Below are positions 1 to 6,520 of a stretch of DNA of 6,540 bases, piece after piece. Source of the DNA: Lachnospiraceae bacterium (GTDB lineage Bacteria > Bacillota > Clostridia > Lachnospirales > Lachnospiraceae). A model generated the notes under the pieces. The model saw only the letters and a list, made by a program, of their open reading frames with translations. It had not been told where the DNA came from and searched no databases. Each line of letters opens with the position of its first letter. Position 1 is the stretch's first letter. The DNA lies in the NCBI GenBank assembly GCA_003484785.1, contig DNAD01000280.1:1-6540 (forward strand), written 5' to 3'. The position numbers and the translations under genes were made by a program.

Positions 1-23
1 TTTTGATCTTGAAAAATGGCCCT

Positions 24-112
24 GAAAATGGCCCCCGGGGACGGAGTCAGTGGGCCATTTTGAACATTTTGTTCAAAGTGGCCCACTGACTCCGTCCCCG
101 GGGGCCATTTTC
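24..112. repeat. Long near-perfect inverted repeat (43-bp stem, 3-nt loop), possible terminator or palindromic repeat element
   Basis: Positions 24-66 pair with 70-112 around a TTT loop at 67-69. All 43 pairs match except 58 (T) against 78 (G). That pair is a G-U wobble if the plus strand is transcribed, and an A-C mismatch if the minus strand is. A short outer extension, 21-24 with 115-118, is possible with a small bulge. The stem starts 6 nt after the ispD stop codon (119-121) on the minus strand, and a run of five T follows on that strand (positions 16-12), so ending the operon transcript is a plausible role. The arms also end in AAAATGGCC/GGCCATTTT, giving a T-rich 3' end in either direction. 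The stem is much longer than a usual intrinsic terminator and has a GC-rich core (CCCCCGGGGACGG), so a dispersed palindromic (REP- or MITE-like) element is an alternative or additional identity. The structure is directly visible; its function is inferred. Confidence 0.9.
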
Positions 113-118
113 TTCAGG

Positions 119-862
119 CTAAAGAAGGTAGCCTTCCAGAACCCCGATATCCTCCGGTGTCGTCAGCTTTATGTTTCTGTAGTCTCCGGGGGAAAGCTTT
201 ATCCGAAGCGTCCCGAAGCGTTCCATCACCATAGCGTCGTCGGTAATGGAAACTCCTTCTCTTATAAGAGCCTCCTCGTTCTCAATAAGCTCCTCATATG
301 CCTTTTTAATTGCGCCGAAGGCAAAAACCTGAGGAGTCTGCATGATGTATACACTGTCCCGGGCGGGCGTAGCCGTTACAAAGCCGTCCTTATCGGCCAG
401 CTTGACCGTATCCTTGGAAGGGACCGAGACTATGGCCGTGCCGTATTCGACCACGGTCTCAAGAGCCCGGTCAAGAACCTCCCTGCTTACACAGGGCCTT
501 GCGGCATCATGGATAAAAACATAATCCGTATCAGCGCTTACGGCCATAAGGCCTGCTGCCGCCGAATGATACCTCTCTTTTCCCCCGCTTACGATGGCCT
601 TAACCTTATCAAAGCCGTATCTCTCAACCACCTCTCTGCGGCAGTACAGCGCCTCATCCTCCGGGGAGGCCCCGTCTGAGCCTGCATTCCCGCAATGCCC
701 GGAGCCCGTCACCAGGATAATCTCATCTATGAAGCTGTCCTGAAAGGCCTTAAGCGAATAATAGAGCACGGGAAACCCTCCGATCTCCATATACTGCTTT
801 GCCTTATCAGATCCCATACGCCTGCCGCTTCCTCCGGCAAGCACCACCGCGCTGCACCTCAT
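119..862 (-). CDS. ispD: 2-C-methyl-D-erythritol 4-phosphate cytidylyltransferase (IspD)
   Basis: Cytoplasmic enzyme of the MEP isoprenoid pathway. It joins CTP and 2-C-methyl-D-erythritol 4-phosphate to give CDP-ME and pyrophosphate. The 247-residue protein has the nucleotidyltransferase signature at the N-terminus (LAGGSGRRMGSDKAKQY, residues 8-24, with R14/R15 and K22 in the CTP-binding loop), SGGKERYHS (92-100), DAARP (119-123), a DTVK segment (151-154), R168 with TPQVF (176-180), and NIKLTTPED (230-238, with K232 at the substrate-lysine position). All key residues expected of IspD are present. It is slightly longer than E. coli IspD because of a glycine- and acid-rich stretch around residues 55-72. 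The start overlaps the stop of the glycosyltransferase gene as ATGA. A GGAGG (873-877) lies 10 nt upstream, so the start is well supported. It is the last gene of the operon, ends in TAG, and the large hairpin follows at once. The related TarI-type ribitol-phosphate cytidylyltransferase is the main alternative, but the motifs favour IspD. Confidence 0.93.
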   Translation of the reverse strand: MRCSAVVLAGGSGRRMGSDKAKQYMEIGGFPVLYYSLKAFQDSFIDEIILVTGSGHCGNAGSDGASPEDEALYCRREVVERYGFDKVKAIVSGGKERYHSAAAGLMAVSADTDYVFIHDAARPCVSREVLDRALETVVEYGTAIVSVPSKDTVKLADKDGFVTATPARDSVYIMQTPQVFAFGAIKKAYEELIENEEALIREGVSITDDAMVMERFGTLRIKLSPGDYRNIKLTTPEDIGVLEGYLL

Positions 863-1839
863 TTTTCCGCTGCCTCCGGCCTTTCGTCAAGAACTCCTTC
901 CCTCGACTTTTTCTCCCTTTCCCTGTTCATGACCTTATAGAGCTCCAGCTCGAAGTCCTGACGGTTTTTCTGATAGATAGTGGAAAGCTGAAGCCCCGCA
1001 AAGAACGACTGCAGGGCGGCGATAAACGTAAACCCGCAGACTATGAGGGTAGGAAAGCGCAGCACCAGCCCGGTCTTTAAGTAGTCCATAAATACCGGGA
1101 TAAAGAAGGCAGTCGAGATCAGTATCAGCAACAGGGAAAACGTGCCGAAATAGCCCATGGGCCTGTAGGTTCGCATAAGCCGCATGATAGTCCTTAATAC
1201 CTTTATGCCGTCCGAAAAAGTATCCAGCTTGGATACGCTGCCCTCGGGCCGGTCTCTGTAATCAATAACAACGTTTTCTATGTACATGTTCTTATCCACC
1301 GCGTGGATCGTCATCTCCGTCTCTATCTCAAAGCTCTTGGAGAGGACGGAAAAGGTCTTGACAAAGCGGTAGCTGAAGGCTCTGTAGCCTGTCATTATGT
1401 CCTTGATATCCGTATCGAACAGGATATTTATCAGCTTTCTTACGAGGGTGTTTCCGAAATTATGGAAGGGCCTTTTATTCTCGGTGAAATAAGTAGAGGA
1501 GAGCCTGTCCCCCACCACCATATCCGCCCGCCTCTCAAGCACCAGCTGAGCCATCTGCACAGCCGCCTCGGCGGGATAGGTGTCATCCCCGTCCACCATT
1601 ATATAACAGACGGCATCTATCTCCGCAAACATCCTTCTGATAACGTTTCCCTTGCCCTGCTGATATTCATAGCGCACCACCGCCCCGGCTTCTCTTGCCA
1701 GCACGTCCGTATTGTCCGATGAATTATTGTCATATACATATATCACCGCCTCGGGCAGTATCCTTTTAAAGTCCGATACCACCTTCGCAACAGTCCTGCT
1801 CTCATTGTAGCAGGGGATCAGAACCGCGATCTTATCCAT
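859..1839 (-). CDS. Family 2 glycosyltransferase, polyprenyl-phosphate (DPM-like) type, with two C-terminal membrane spans
   Basis: A 326-residue GT-A glycosyltransferase. The N-terminal half has the family 2 pattern: IPCYNE (8-13), DNNSSDNT (37-44), QGKGN (61-65), and the metal/nucleotide-sugar site DGDDTYP (83-89). MTGYRAF (149-155) and the FEIETE segment (170-175) are typical of enzymes related to dolichyl-phosphate mannosyltransferase and other polyprenyl-phosphate glycosyltransferases. Two hydrophobic spans follow (about 230-251 and 263-285), then a charged, lysine- and glutamate-rich tail (about 291-326). The likely role, by family, is transfer of a sugar from a nucleotide donor to undecaprenyl phosphate at the inner membrane face, for use in cell-envelope glycans. 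The sugar and acceptor cannot be told from sequence. The start overlaps the tsaD stop by 8 nt and has GGGAG (1849-1853) 9 nt upstream. The stop overlaps the ispD start by 4 nt, implying translational coupling. IspD helps supply the isoprenoid carrier, a loose functional link. Confidence 0.88.
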   Translation of the reverse strand: MDKIAVLIPCYNESRTVAKVVSDFKRILPEAVIYVYDNNSSDNTDVLAREAGAVVRYEYQQGKGNVIRRMFAEIDAVCYIMVDGDDTYPAEAAVQMAQLVLERRADMVVGDRLSSTYFTENKRPFHNFGNTLVRKLINILFDTDIKDIMTGYRAFSYRFVKTFSVLSKSFEIETEMTIHAVDKNMYIENVVIDYRDRPEGSVSKLDTFSDGIKVLRTIMRLMRTYRPMGYFGTFSLLLILISTAFFIPVFMDYLKTGLVLRFPTLIVCGFTFIAALQSFFAGLQLSTIYQKNRQDFELELYKVMNREREKKSREGVLDERPEAAEK

Positions 1840-2875
1840 TAATCCGCTCTCCCAGCTTAAGATTAGGCACGGCGTTTAAGTCAAGCCCCGCAAGCCTTCC
1901 TTTTTTGAATTCATAATATCCGCATACCGCTATCATTGCGGCATTGTCGGTACAGTAAACGGGCGAAGGATAAAAAAGTTCAATCTTCTCCTTTTTACAG
2001 GCCTCCTCCATGGCAAGGCGAAGGGCGGAATTGGACGCCACTCCTCCCGCCAGGGCGATGCGCTTTTCTCCCCTGAGCCTTACCGCCTCCATCGAGTGCT
2101 CCACCAGAACATCGGTCACCGCCTTCTGGAAGGAAGCGGCCACGTCGCAGACCGAGATCTCCTCTCCCTGCATCCTCGCGCTGTTTAAATAATTGAGCAC
2201 CGCCGATTTAAGCCCCGAAAAGCTGAAATCAAAGGGTGAATCCGCTACCCTTGCCCGGGGAAAATCGATGGCCAGGGGATTGCCCTCCTTAGCCGCCTTA
2301 TCTATCTTCGGCCCCCCGGGATAGCCCAGTCCTATGGCTCTTGCCACCTTGTCAAAGGCCTCTCCCGCAGCGTCATCCCTCGTGCGCCCCAGGATCTCGT
2401 ATTCACCGTAATCGGCCACATTTACCAGATGGGTATGCCCCCCGGATACGATCAAAGACATAAAGGGCGGCTCAAGCTTCGGGTGCTCGATGAAATTAGC
2501 GCAAATATGGCCCTCGATATGATGAACCCCTACCAGAGGAAGGCCCTGCGCAAAGCTTAAAGCCTTTGCAAAGGCAACTCCCACCAGAAGGGCGCCCACA
2601 AGGCCGGGGCCGCAGGTCACCGCCACCGCGTCTATATCAGATAAGGCCACCCCCGCTTCCTTAAGCGCCTGTGAGGTGACCTGATTTATTTTTTCTATGT
2701 GCTTTCTTGAAGCGATCTCCGGCACTACCCCGCCGTATATCGTATGCAGATCTATCTGGGAATAGATAATATTCGACAGCACCTCTCTCCCGTTTCGCGT
2801 TACGGCCGCAGCCGTCTCGTCGCAGGAGCTCTCTATCCCCAGTATCAGTATGTCCTCAGTTTTTCCCATTGTCAT
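1832..2875 (-). CDS. tsaD: tRNA N6-adenosine threonylcarbamoyltransferase (TsaD)
   Basis: Catalytic subunit for the universal t6A modification at A37 of ANN-decoding tRNAs. It transfers the threonylcarbamoyl group from TC-AMP to the adenosine, working with TsaB and TsaE in the cytoplasm. The 347-residue length is normal for the family. ASKHA-fold motifs are intact: ESSCDETA (15-22), GPGLVGAL (89-96), the metal-binding HHIEGH (H119 and H123), [38 protein letters not shown], and the C-terminal CTDNAAM (308-314) with D310 as the third metal ligand. It starts at 2875, overlapping the end of the upstream membrane-protein gene by 20 nt. A second ATG lies two codons in (2869), but the upstream one has the better-spaced Shine-Dalgarno. 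Its partners tsaB and tsaE are upstream in the same operon, separated from it by the RNase Z-like gene and the small membrane-protein gene. Confidence 0.97.
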   Translation of the reverse strand: MTMGKTEDILILGIESSCDETAAAVTRNGREVLSNIIYSQIDLHTIYGGVVPEIASRKHIEKINQVTSQALKEAGVALSDIDAVAVTCGPGLVGALLVGVAFAKALSFAQGLPLVGVHHIEGHICANFIEHPKLEPPFMSLIVSGGHTHLVNVADYGEYEILGRTRDDAAGEAFDKVARAIGLGYPGGPKIDKAAKEGNPLAIDFPRARVADSPFDFSFSGLKSAVLNYLNSARMQGEEISVCDVAASFQKAVTDVLVEHSMEAVRLRGEKRIALAGGVASNSALRLAMEEACKKEKIELFYPSPVYCTDNAAMIAVCGYYEFKKGRLAGLDLNAVPNLKLGERING

Positions 2876-3443
2876 CCGCCAGCTCCCAGCCCACTATCTT
2901 CCAATGACCGTCAAAGTCCTTTCTCAGCAGATAGTATTCGTGTACCGGGACGATGGCCCTCCCCACCTTCATCGAATAATAGCAGCTCAGCTTTGCCCAC
3001 TCATACCCGTCAAAGCTGTCGTAGTCCACATCGGCGGCGGAGGCTATGGAATAGCTGGAAATAGACCTGTTCTCCGCCTTAAATCTTTCTATATCATTTT
3101 TGAGCGCAGCAATATACTGCTCATCCGTCTGGTTTGCCAGAAGCTCATCGTCAAACAGCTCCCTTGACTTCACCGCCAGCGCCTCAAGCTCCTCATCGGA
3201 ATACGGTTCCCCGTAAAAGCATCTGGAGTACTCACTGTAGAGCTTTACCACCTCCTTGGGGGTGGGAGGATAGGATTCGTTTAAATTCCTTGAGAGCAGC
3301 TGCTGAACCACGCTCAGCTTTATCCCCTCATCGGGGTTAACGGGACGTCTGTTTAAGAGAAAAGCAAATAATCCGAGAATGAGCACACAAAAAACAACCA
3401 GTATGATTATCCTTTTCACATTGGCGTTTTTTGCTTCTGCCAT
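2856..3443 (-). CDS. Uncharacterised membrane-anchored protein with an extracytoplasmic domain
   Basis: A 195-residue protein whose function I do not recognise. The short N-terminus is followed by one strong hydrophobic span (about 12-30) and then a soluble domain of some 160 residues. There is no lipobox and no clear cleavage site, so a signal anchor with the domain outside the cell is the likeliest topology; positive charges on both sides of the span (K10, R11 and R32, R33) leave this open. Notable segments are [16 protein letters not shown] (57-72), an acidic helical region with [19 protein letters not shown], and a C-terminal WKIVGWEL (181-188). The helix-then-strand pattern ending in a W-K-I-V-G-W strand recalls NTF2-like or lumazine-binding-like folds. 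I also recall a similar domain of unknown function (possibly DUF6715) in Lachnospiraceae, but I could not check this. The gene starts 6 nt after the RNase Z-like stop and overlaps tsaD by 20 nt, so it is a true operon member. Confidence 0.85.
   Translation of the reverse strand: MAEAKNANVKRIIILVVFCVLILGLFAFLLNRRPVNPDEGIKLSVVQQLLSRNLNESYPPTPKEVVKLYSEYSRCFYGEPYSDEELEALAVKSRELFDDELLANQTDEQYIAALKNDIERFKAENRSISSYSIASAADVDYDSFDGYEWAKLSCYYSMKVGRAIVPVHEYYLLRKDFDGHWKIVGWELADDNGKN
2883..2887 (-). promoter_or_regulatory. Ribosome binding site of tsaD
   Basis: GGGAG read on the minus strand, 7 nt before the ATG at 2875 and 13 nt before the second ATG at 2869. The spacing favours the upstream start. The site lies inside the coding sequence of the preceding gene, so ribosomes finishing that gene pass over it. 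Confidence 0.6.
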
Positions 3444-3449
3444 AATAGA

Positions 3450-4361
3450 TCAGTCTTCCTCAAATCTGATGGTGGCCGTTCTTCCATCCTTTGCCACGAT
3501 CGTATTTTTAAATACCTTCCTTACCTCGCCCTCAAAGTTCTTCGGGAAGGCAAGGGAGGGTGAATAATGGGTAAGCCAGAGTTCTCTTACACCGGCCCTT
3601 TTCGCCAGCTCAGCGGCCTCATAAAAGGTCATATGCTTATGCTCCCTGGCCTTTTCCTCCATCCCGGGCTCGCCGTACATGCCCTCACAGATGAAGAGAT
3701 CCGCTCCGGCGGCATTTTTTACGATAGAATCCACCGGTCTGGTATCCGTGCAGTAGGTCAGCCTGATCCCCTTTCTTTCGGGCCCCAATACCATATCGGG
3801 GGTAAAGAGTCTTCCGTCCTCTTCGATCGTCTCGCCCTTCTGCAGCCTGTTCCAGAGCTTAAGCGGGATGTCCTGGCTCTTGGCCCTCTCTGCGTCAAAC
3901 CTTCCGGCCCTGCTTATGGATATGGTATAGCCGTAGCAGGTCACGTTATGGCTGACCTTAAACGCAGTAAGCGTATAACCCTCAAGCTCTATCACCTCGT
4001 CCGCATCCTTAAGCTCGTGATACATTATGGTAAAGGGAAGCTCCGGCGCGATCATCCTCAGAGCCTCCACCACCCTTTTAAGGCCCTTCGGCCCTATCAT
4101 GAGCACAGGCTCCGTCCGCTCCGCATTTCCCATGCTTAAAAGCAGTCCCGGCAGGCCGCTTATATGATCCGCATGATAATGGGTAAAGCAGATAACGTCC
4201 AGAGGCTTCGGGCTCCAGCCCTTTTGTCTCATCGCTATCTGTGTCCCCTCTCCGCAGTCTATGAGAATACTTGTTCCGTTATATCTTAACATCAGGGATG
4301 TAAGCCATCTGTAGGGAAGCGGCATCATTCCGCCGGTTCCGAGCAAACACGCCTCAAGCAT
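3450..4361 (-). CDS. rnz: Ribonuclease Z-like metallo-beta-lactamase-fold hydrolase
   Basis: A 303-residue metallo-beta-lactamase-fold protein of the RNase Z/ElaC group. RNase Z is the endonuclease that cuts tRNA precursors just after the discriminator base. The zinc-binding set is complete: THYHADH (60-66, with H61, H63, D65 and H66), SHN (H137), CTDTRP (D205), EHKHMT (H242 as the conserved helix histidine) and LTHYS (H264). ILIDCGEGTQ (32-41) is the usual RNase Z segment after strand 2. The region between H137 and D205 keeps the YGY start and a lysine-rich insertion with LGPERKG (191-197), so an exosite-like arm seems present. The N-terminal loop is LGTGGMMPLPYRW instead of the textbook form with A-G-x-P and R-N, which I recall from clostridial homologues. 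Translation starts at 4361 with AGGAG (4371-4375) 9 nt upstream; an in-frame TAA 21 nt upstream rules out a longer form. tRNA 3' processing is likely, but another hydrolase substrate cannot be excluded. Confidence 0.85.
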   Translation of the reverse strand: MLEACLLGTGGMMPLPYRWLTSLMLRYNGTSILIDCGEGTQIAMRQKGWSPKPLDVICFTHYHADHISGLPGLLLSMGNAERTEPVLMIGPKGLKRVVEALRMIAPELPFTIMYHELKDADEVIELEGYTLTAFKVSHNVTCYGYTISISRAGRFDAERAKSQDIPLKLWNRLQKGETIEEDGRLFTPDMVLGPERKGIRLTYCTDTRPVDSIVKNAAGADLFICEGMYGEPGMEEKAREHKHMTFYEAAELAKRAGVRELWLTHYSPSLAFPKNFEGEVRKVFKNTIVAKDGRTATIRFEED

Positions 4362-4428
4362 AAAATGCCACTCCTGTCCTTAACTGTCATGCCCGACGTT
4401 TCGGGAGGTAACGGTAAGCGCCGGTCTG
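4362..4428 (-). other. Intergenic gap with a small hairpin upstream of the RNase Z-like gene
   Basis: This 67-nt gap is the only appreciable break in the operon. It contains a 5-bp inverted repeat (CCCGA at 4392-4396, TCGGG at 4401-4405, 4-nt loop) and the Shine-Dalgarno of the next gene. No T-run follows the stem on the minus strand, so it is not a convincing intrinsic terminator. I see no good -35/-10 pair. It could be a weak mRNA processing or stability element, or just spacer. Confidence 0.35.
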
Positions 4429-5610
4429 TCACGACGGGCGAAACCACATTATAAGGGCATCCTCCCGGGGCTTTTCGTAAAAGTCCTTCCTGACCCCTTC
4501 CGTCTTAAAGCCCGCTCCCTCATACAGCCTTATGGCGGCAAGATTACTCTTTCTTACCTCCAGGGTAAAGGCCGTTCCGCCTAACCTCTTTCCCTCCTTA
4601 AGAACCTCCTCAAGGAGCCTTTTTCCGTAGCCGTTTCCTCTGAAGCCTTCCTTTACGACCACGTTGGTGATCTCTATATCGCCGACTATCTCCCTTATCC
4701 CGGCGCCTCCGATCACCTTATCATCGAGGGTAATGACAAGACAGGTCATGTTGTCCCTGCTTATCATATCGAGGAAGTCCTGCTTCCTCCAGGGCATCGA
4801 AAAGGTTTCTTCCTCGATCTTTGCGACCTCGTCCGCATCCTCTTCGGTCATGGGTCTGATAACAATGTTATCTTTCTCCTTTGAAAGGGCAGCCGCCCTC
4901 TCCCTCTCCGCCTGGGAAAGCCTCAGATATTCGGGCTTGTGCTCATCCGCGCTCTCAACCAGACCTTTTTCATAGTATATAAAAGCCAGTGCCCCAAGCG
5001 ATGCCGCCCGCTGTCTGGACATATGGGCCGGGGCGTATTCATGCTCCCTCTTAAGCTTTTTCTCTATCGTATCCCTGTATACCGAAACTCCGTCTCCCAG
5101 AAACAGCACCTTCCCTGAGGGCTTAATGGCATCAAGCCTTTCGATAAGCTCCTCCACCGCCATGGGCTGCTGCTTCATGACCACCCTGAGCCTTCCGAAT
5201 TCCTCAAGATCACCGGCCCGTGTGTCAAAACAGTAGATCCCGGTATATACCTGCATCCTTCTTGCGTCCATTATGGGGCACACCAGCCCGTCATAGCCCC
5301 AGGCGTTCATCGCCAGAGCATCCACAGTAGGAACACCGATGATGGGCTTATTCAGCGCAAACCCCAGTCCCTTTACCGTTGCGGAGCCTATCCTTAAGCC
5401 CGTAAAGGAGCCGGGCCCCTTTGTTACGGCAATGGCGTCTATGCCGGAAAGGTCAAGCTCAGTCATCCTCTTTATCTCATCGAGCATGGGAAGAAGAGTC
5501 TGGGAATGAGTTTTTTTGTAATTGACTGTATATTCAGCCGTAACAACCTCATCCTCAAGGAGGGCAACGCCTGCCACCAGCCCCGAGGAATCAACCGCAA
5601 GTATCTTCAT
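4429..5610 (-). CDS. tsaB-rimI: TsaB-RimI fusion: t6A complex subunit TsaB joined to ribosomal protein S18 alanine N-acetyltransferase
   Basis: A 393-residue two-domain protein. Residues 1-238 are TsaB, the non-catalytic ASKHA partner that dimerises with TsaD for t6A synthesis: MKILAVDSS start, HSQTLLPMLDEI (35-46), KGPGSFTGLRIG (64-75) and the closing YLRLSQAERE (228-237). A short charged linker (about 238-247) leads to a complete GNAT domain of RimI type (about 248-393): IRPMTEEDADE, FSMPW (270-274), the acetyl-CoA loop RGNGYG (324-329), LEVR with E352, and N357 through Y364 and GF, matching the catalytic Glu and Tyr of E. coli RimI, then REDALIM near the end. RimI acetylates the N-terminal alanine of S18 in characterised bacteria. 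The reading frame is continuous with no frameshift sign, so the fusion looks genuine. The start overlaps the tsaE stop as ATGA; the Shine-Dalgarno is weak, so translation probably depends on coupling to tsaE. Confidence 0.95.
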   Translation of the reverse strand: MKILAVDSSGLVAGVALLEDEVVTAEYTVNYKKTHSQTLLPMLDEIKRMTELDLSGIDAIAVTKGPGSFTGLRIGSATVKGLGFALNKPIIGVPTVDALAMNAWGYDGLVCPIMDARRMQVYTGIYCFDTRAGDLEEFGRLRVVMKQQPMAVEELIERLDAIKPSGKVLFLGDGVSVYRDTIEKKLKREHEYAPAHMSRQRAASLGALAFIYYEKGLVESADEHKPEYLRLSQAERERAAALSKEKDNIVIRPMTEEDADEVAKIEEETFSMPWRKQDFLDMISRDNMTCLVITLDDKVIGGAGIREIVGDIEITNVVVKEGFRGNGYGKRLLEEVLKEGKRLGGTAFTLEVRKSNLAAIRLYEGAGFKTEGVRKDFYEKPREDALIMWFRPS

Positions 5611-6047
5611 ATATCTTCGCTGACAGTTATCCTTCTGTAATCCTCTCCCTTTTCGGGATCCTTTTCAATGGTCACGCGCACCGTATCCCCCGGGAGAAGC
5701 TCCTCAATAAGCTGCGCCCACTCAATAAGGCACACCCCTTCGCCCGAAAGGTAATCCTCAAAGCCCGTTTCTTCCATCTCTTCGGGCTCCTCGATCCTGT
5801 ATACATCGAAATGATACATGGGCAGCCTTCCGCCCTCGTAAATGCTGAGGATGGTAAAGGTGGGGCTGTTTACATGCTCGCTTATGCCGAGGCCTTCGGC
5901 AAAGCCCTGACAGAACACGGTCTTTCCGGCCCCGAGATCGCCGTAAAGAGCATAGACCCCGCCCTTTTTCGCTCTTTCTCCGAGACCCTTTGCAAGCTCA
6001 AAGGTATCCCCGCTTTTAAAGGATTCGGTAACGTTCTCTTCTCTCAT
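5607..6047 (-). CDS. tsaE: tRNA threonylcarbamoyladenosine biosynthesis ATPase TsaE
   Basis: Small P-loop ATPase of the bacterial t6A machinery. It binds the TsaB-TsaD dimer, and its ATP hydrolysis is needed to reset the complex between catalytic rounds. The 146-residue length is typical. The Walker A motif is GDLGAGKT (36-43), followed by the switch-like SPTF (61-64), the HFDVYR segment (79-84, with D81) and the C-terminal IEWAQLIEELLP (108-119) with the E-W pair seen across the family. It overlaps the upstream YcxB-like gene and the downstream tsaB-rimI gene by 4 nt each (ATGA junctions), so all three are probably translationally coupled. The Shine-Dalgarno before the start is modest (AAGG about 13 nt upstream). 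Confidence 0.96.
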   Translation of the reverse strand: MREENVTESFKSGDTFELAKGLGERAKKGGVYALYGDLGAGKTVFCQGFAEGLGISEHVNSPTFTILSIYEGGRLPMYHFDVYRIEEPEEMEETGFEDYLSGEGVCLIEWAQLIEELLPGDTVRVTIEKDPEKGEDYRRITVSEDI

Positions 6048-6520
6048 AGCCTGATGTTCACCTTCTTCGGGTCAACGTGGGTAGATATCATCTCGATAAC
6101 CTTATCCTTTTTATCGCCCAGATCCTCAAACGGGAAAAGGCTGGCGCGTATCTTATTTGTATACAGGATTATGTTCTTTCTGGTGGATACCACCTTTGCC
6201 ACTGCCTCCCAGGGCGCGGAATCGGACTGATCGCAGACGGTGATCTCTATGCCCTCATCGGTCAGCTTATAATGCTGGGGCTCCTTAAAGGCCGGTGACT
6301 GCATCTGCTTTTTGGCCTGGGCATAGAGCGCAGCCGGAAGATAGAATACTATGACTATTCCCGCGATAAGATAGATGATCTTATGGGAAAGGAAAAACCC
6401 CACTATCAGCAAAAGCCCCACTGCCTCTCCCAGGATCCCCGAAAAACTGGTAAATATCTGATAGAGCATATAGTCATACATCTTGGAGGTATTCATCCTC
6501 ACATCAAATTCAACACTCAT
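6044..6520 (-). CDS. YcxB-like small membrane protein
   Basis: A 158-residue protein with two adjacent hydrophobic spans (about 28-44 and 48-66) followed by a soluble C-terminal domain of about 90 residues. The order N-terminal strand segment, hairpin of two spans, then a beta-rich domain with a Y-x-L-T-D-E-G-I-E pattern (84-92), a P-W-E motif (103-105) and an I-I-L-Y-T-N strand fits the YcxB-like family, whose biochemical role is unknown. Both termini are probably cytoplasmic. The start at 6520 has GGGAG only 4 nt upstream, which is short; the next internal ATG (residue 9) has no better site. It overlaps tsaE by 4 nt and is the first gene visible in the operon, though another gene or the promoter could lie just beyond the edge. 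Confidence 0.8.
   Translation of the reverse strand: MSVEFDVRMNTSKMYDYMLYQIFTSFSGILGEAVGLLLIVGFFLSHKIIYLIAGIVIVFYLPAALYAQAKKQMQSPAFKEPQHYKLTDEGIEITVCDQSDSAPWEAVAKVVSTRKNIILYTNKIRASLFPFEDLGDKKDKVIEMISTHVDPKKVNIRL

Noticed and set aside
24..112. Long inverted repeat as an integron attC site, CRISPR unit or phage attachment site
   Set aside because: No spacer-repeat periodicity, no integrase or cas gene, and no adjacent tRNA gene. Near-perfect pairing without the extrahelical bases expected of attC also argues against it.
50..679. Plus-strand open frame of 209 codons starting inside the hairpin
   Set aside because: It lies almost wholly antisense to ispD, whose motifs are unmistakable. Its own translation shows no recognisable domain, and its start falls in the inverted repeat.
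119..862. Assignment of the cytidylyltransferase as TarI (ribitol-phosphate)
   Set aside because: The IspD-style DTVK, TPQ and NIKLTTPED segments are all present, and no teichoic-acid genes such as tarJ are adjacent.
1303..1722. Plus-strand open frame of 139 codons, histidine-rich
   Set aside because: Antisense to the glycosyltransferase catalytic domain; no family features.
3567..4139. Plus-strand open frame of 190 codons
   Set aside because: Antisense to the RNase Z-like gene; the translation is low in recognisable motifs and is a shadow of the real frame.
4392..4405. Small inverted repeat as an intrinsic terminator between tsaB-rimI and rnz
   Set aside because: The stem is only 5 bp and no T-run follows it on the transcribed strand; kept only as a low-confidence note on the gap.
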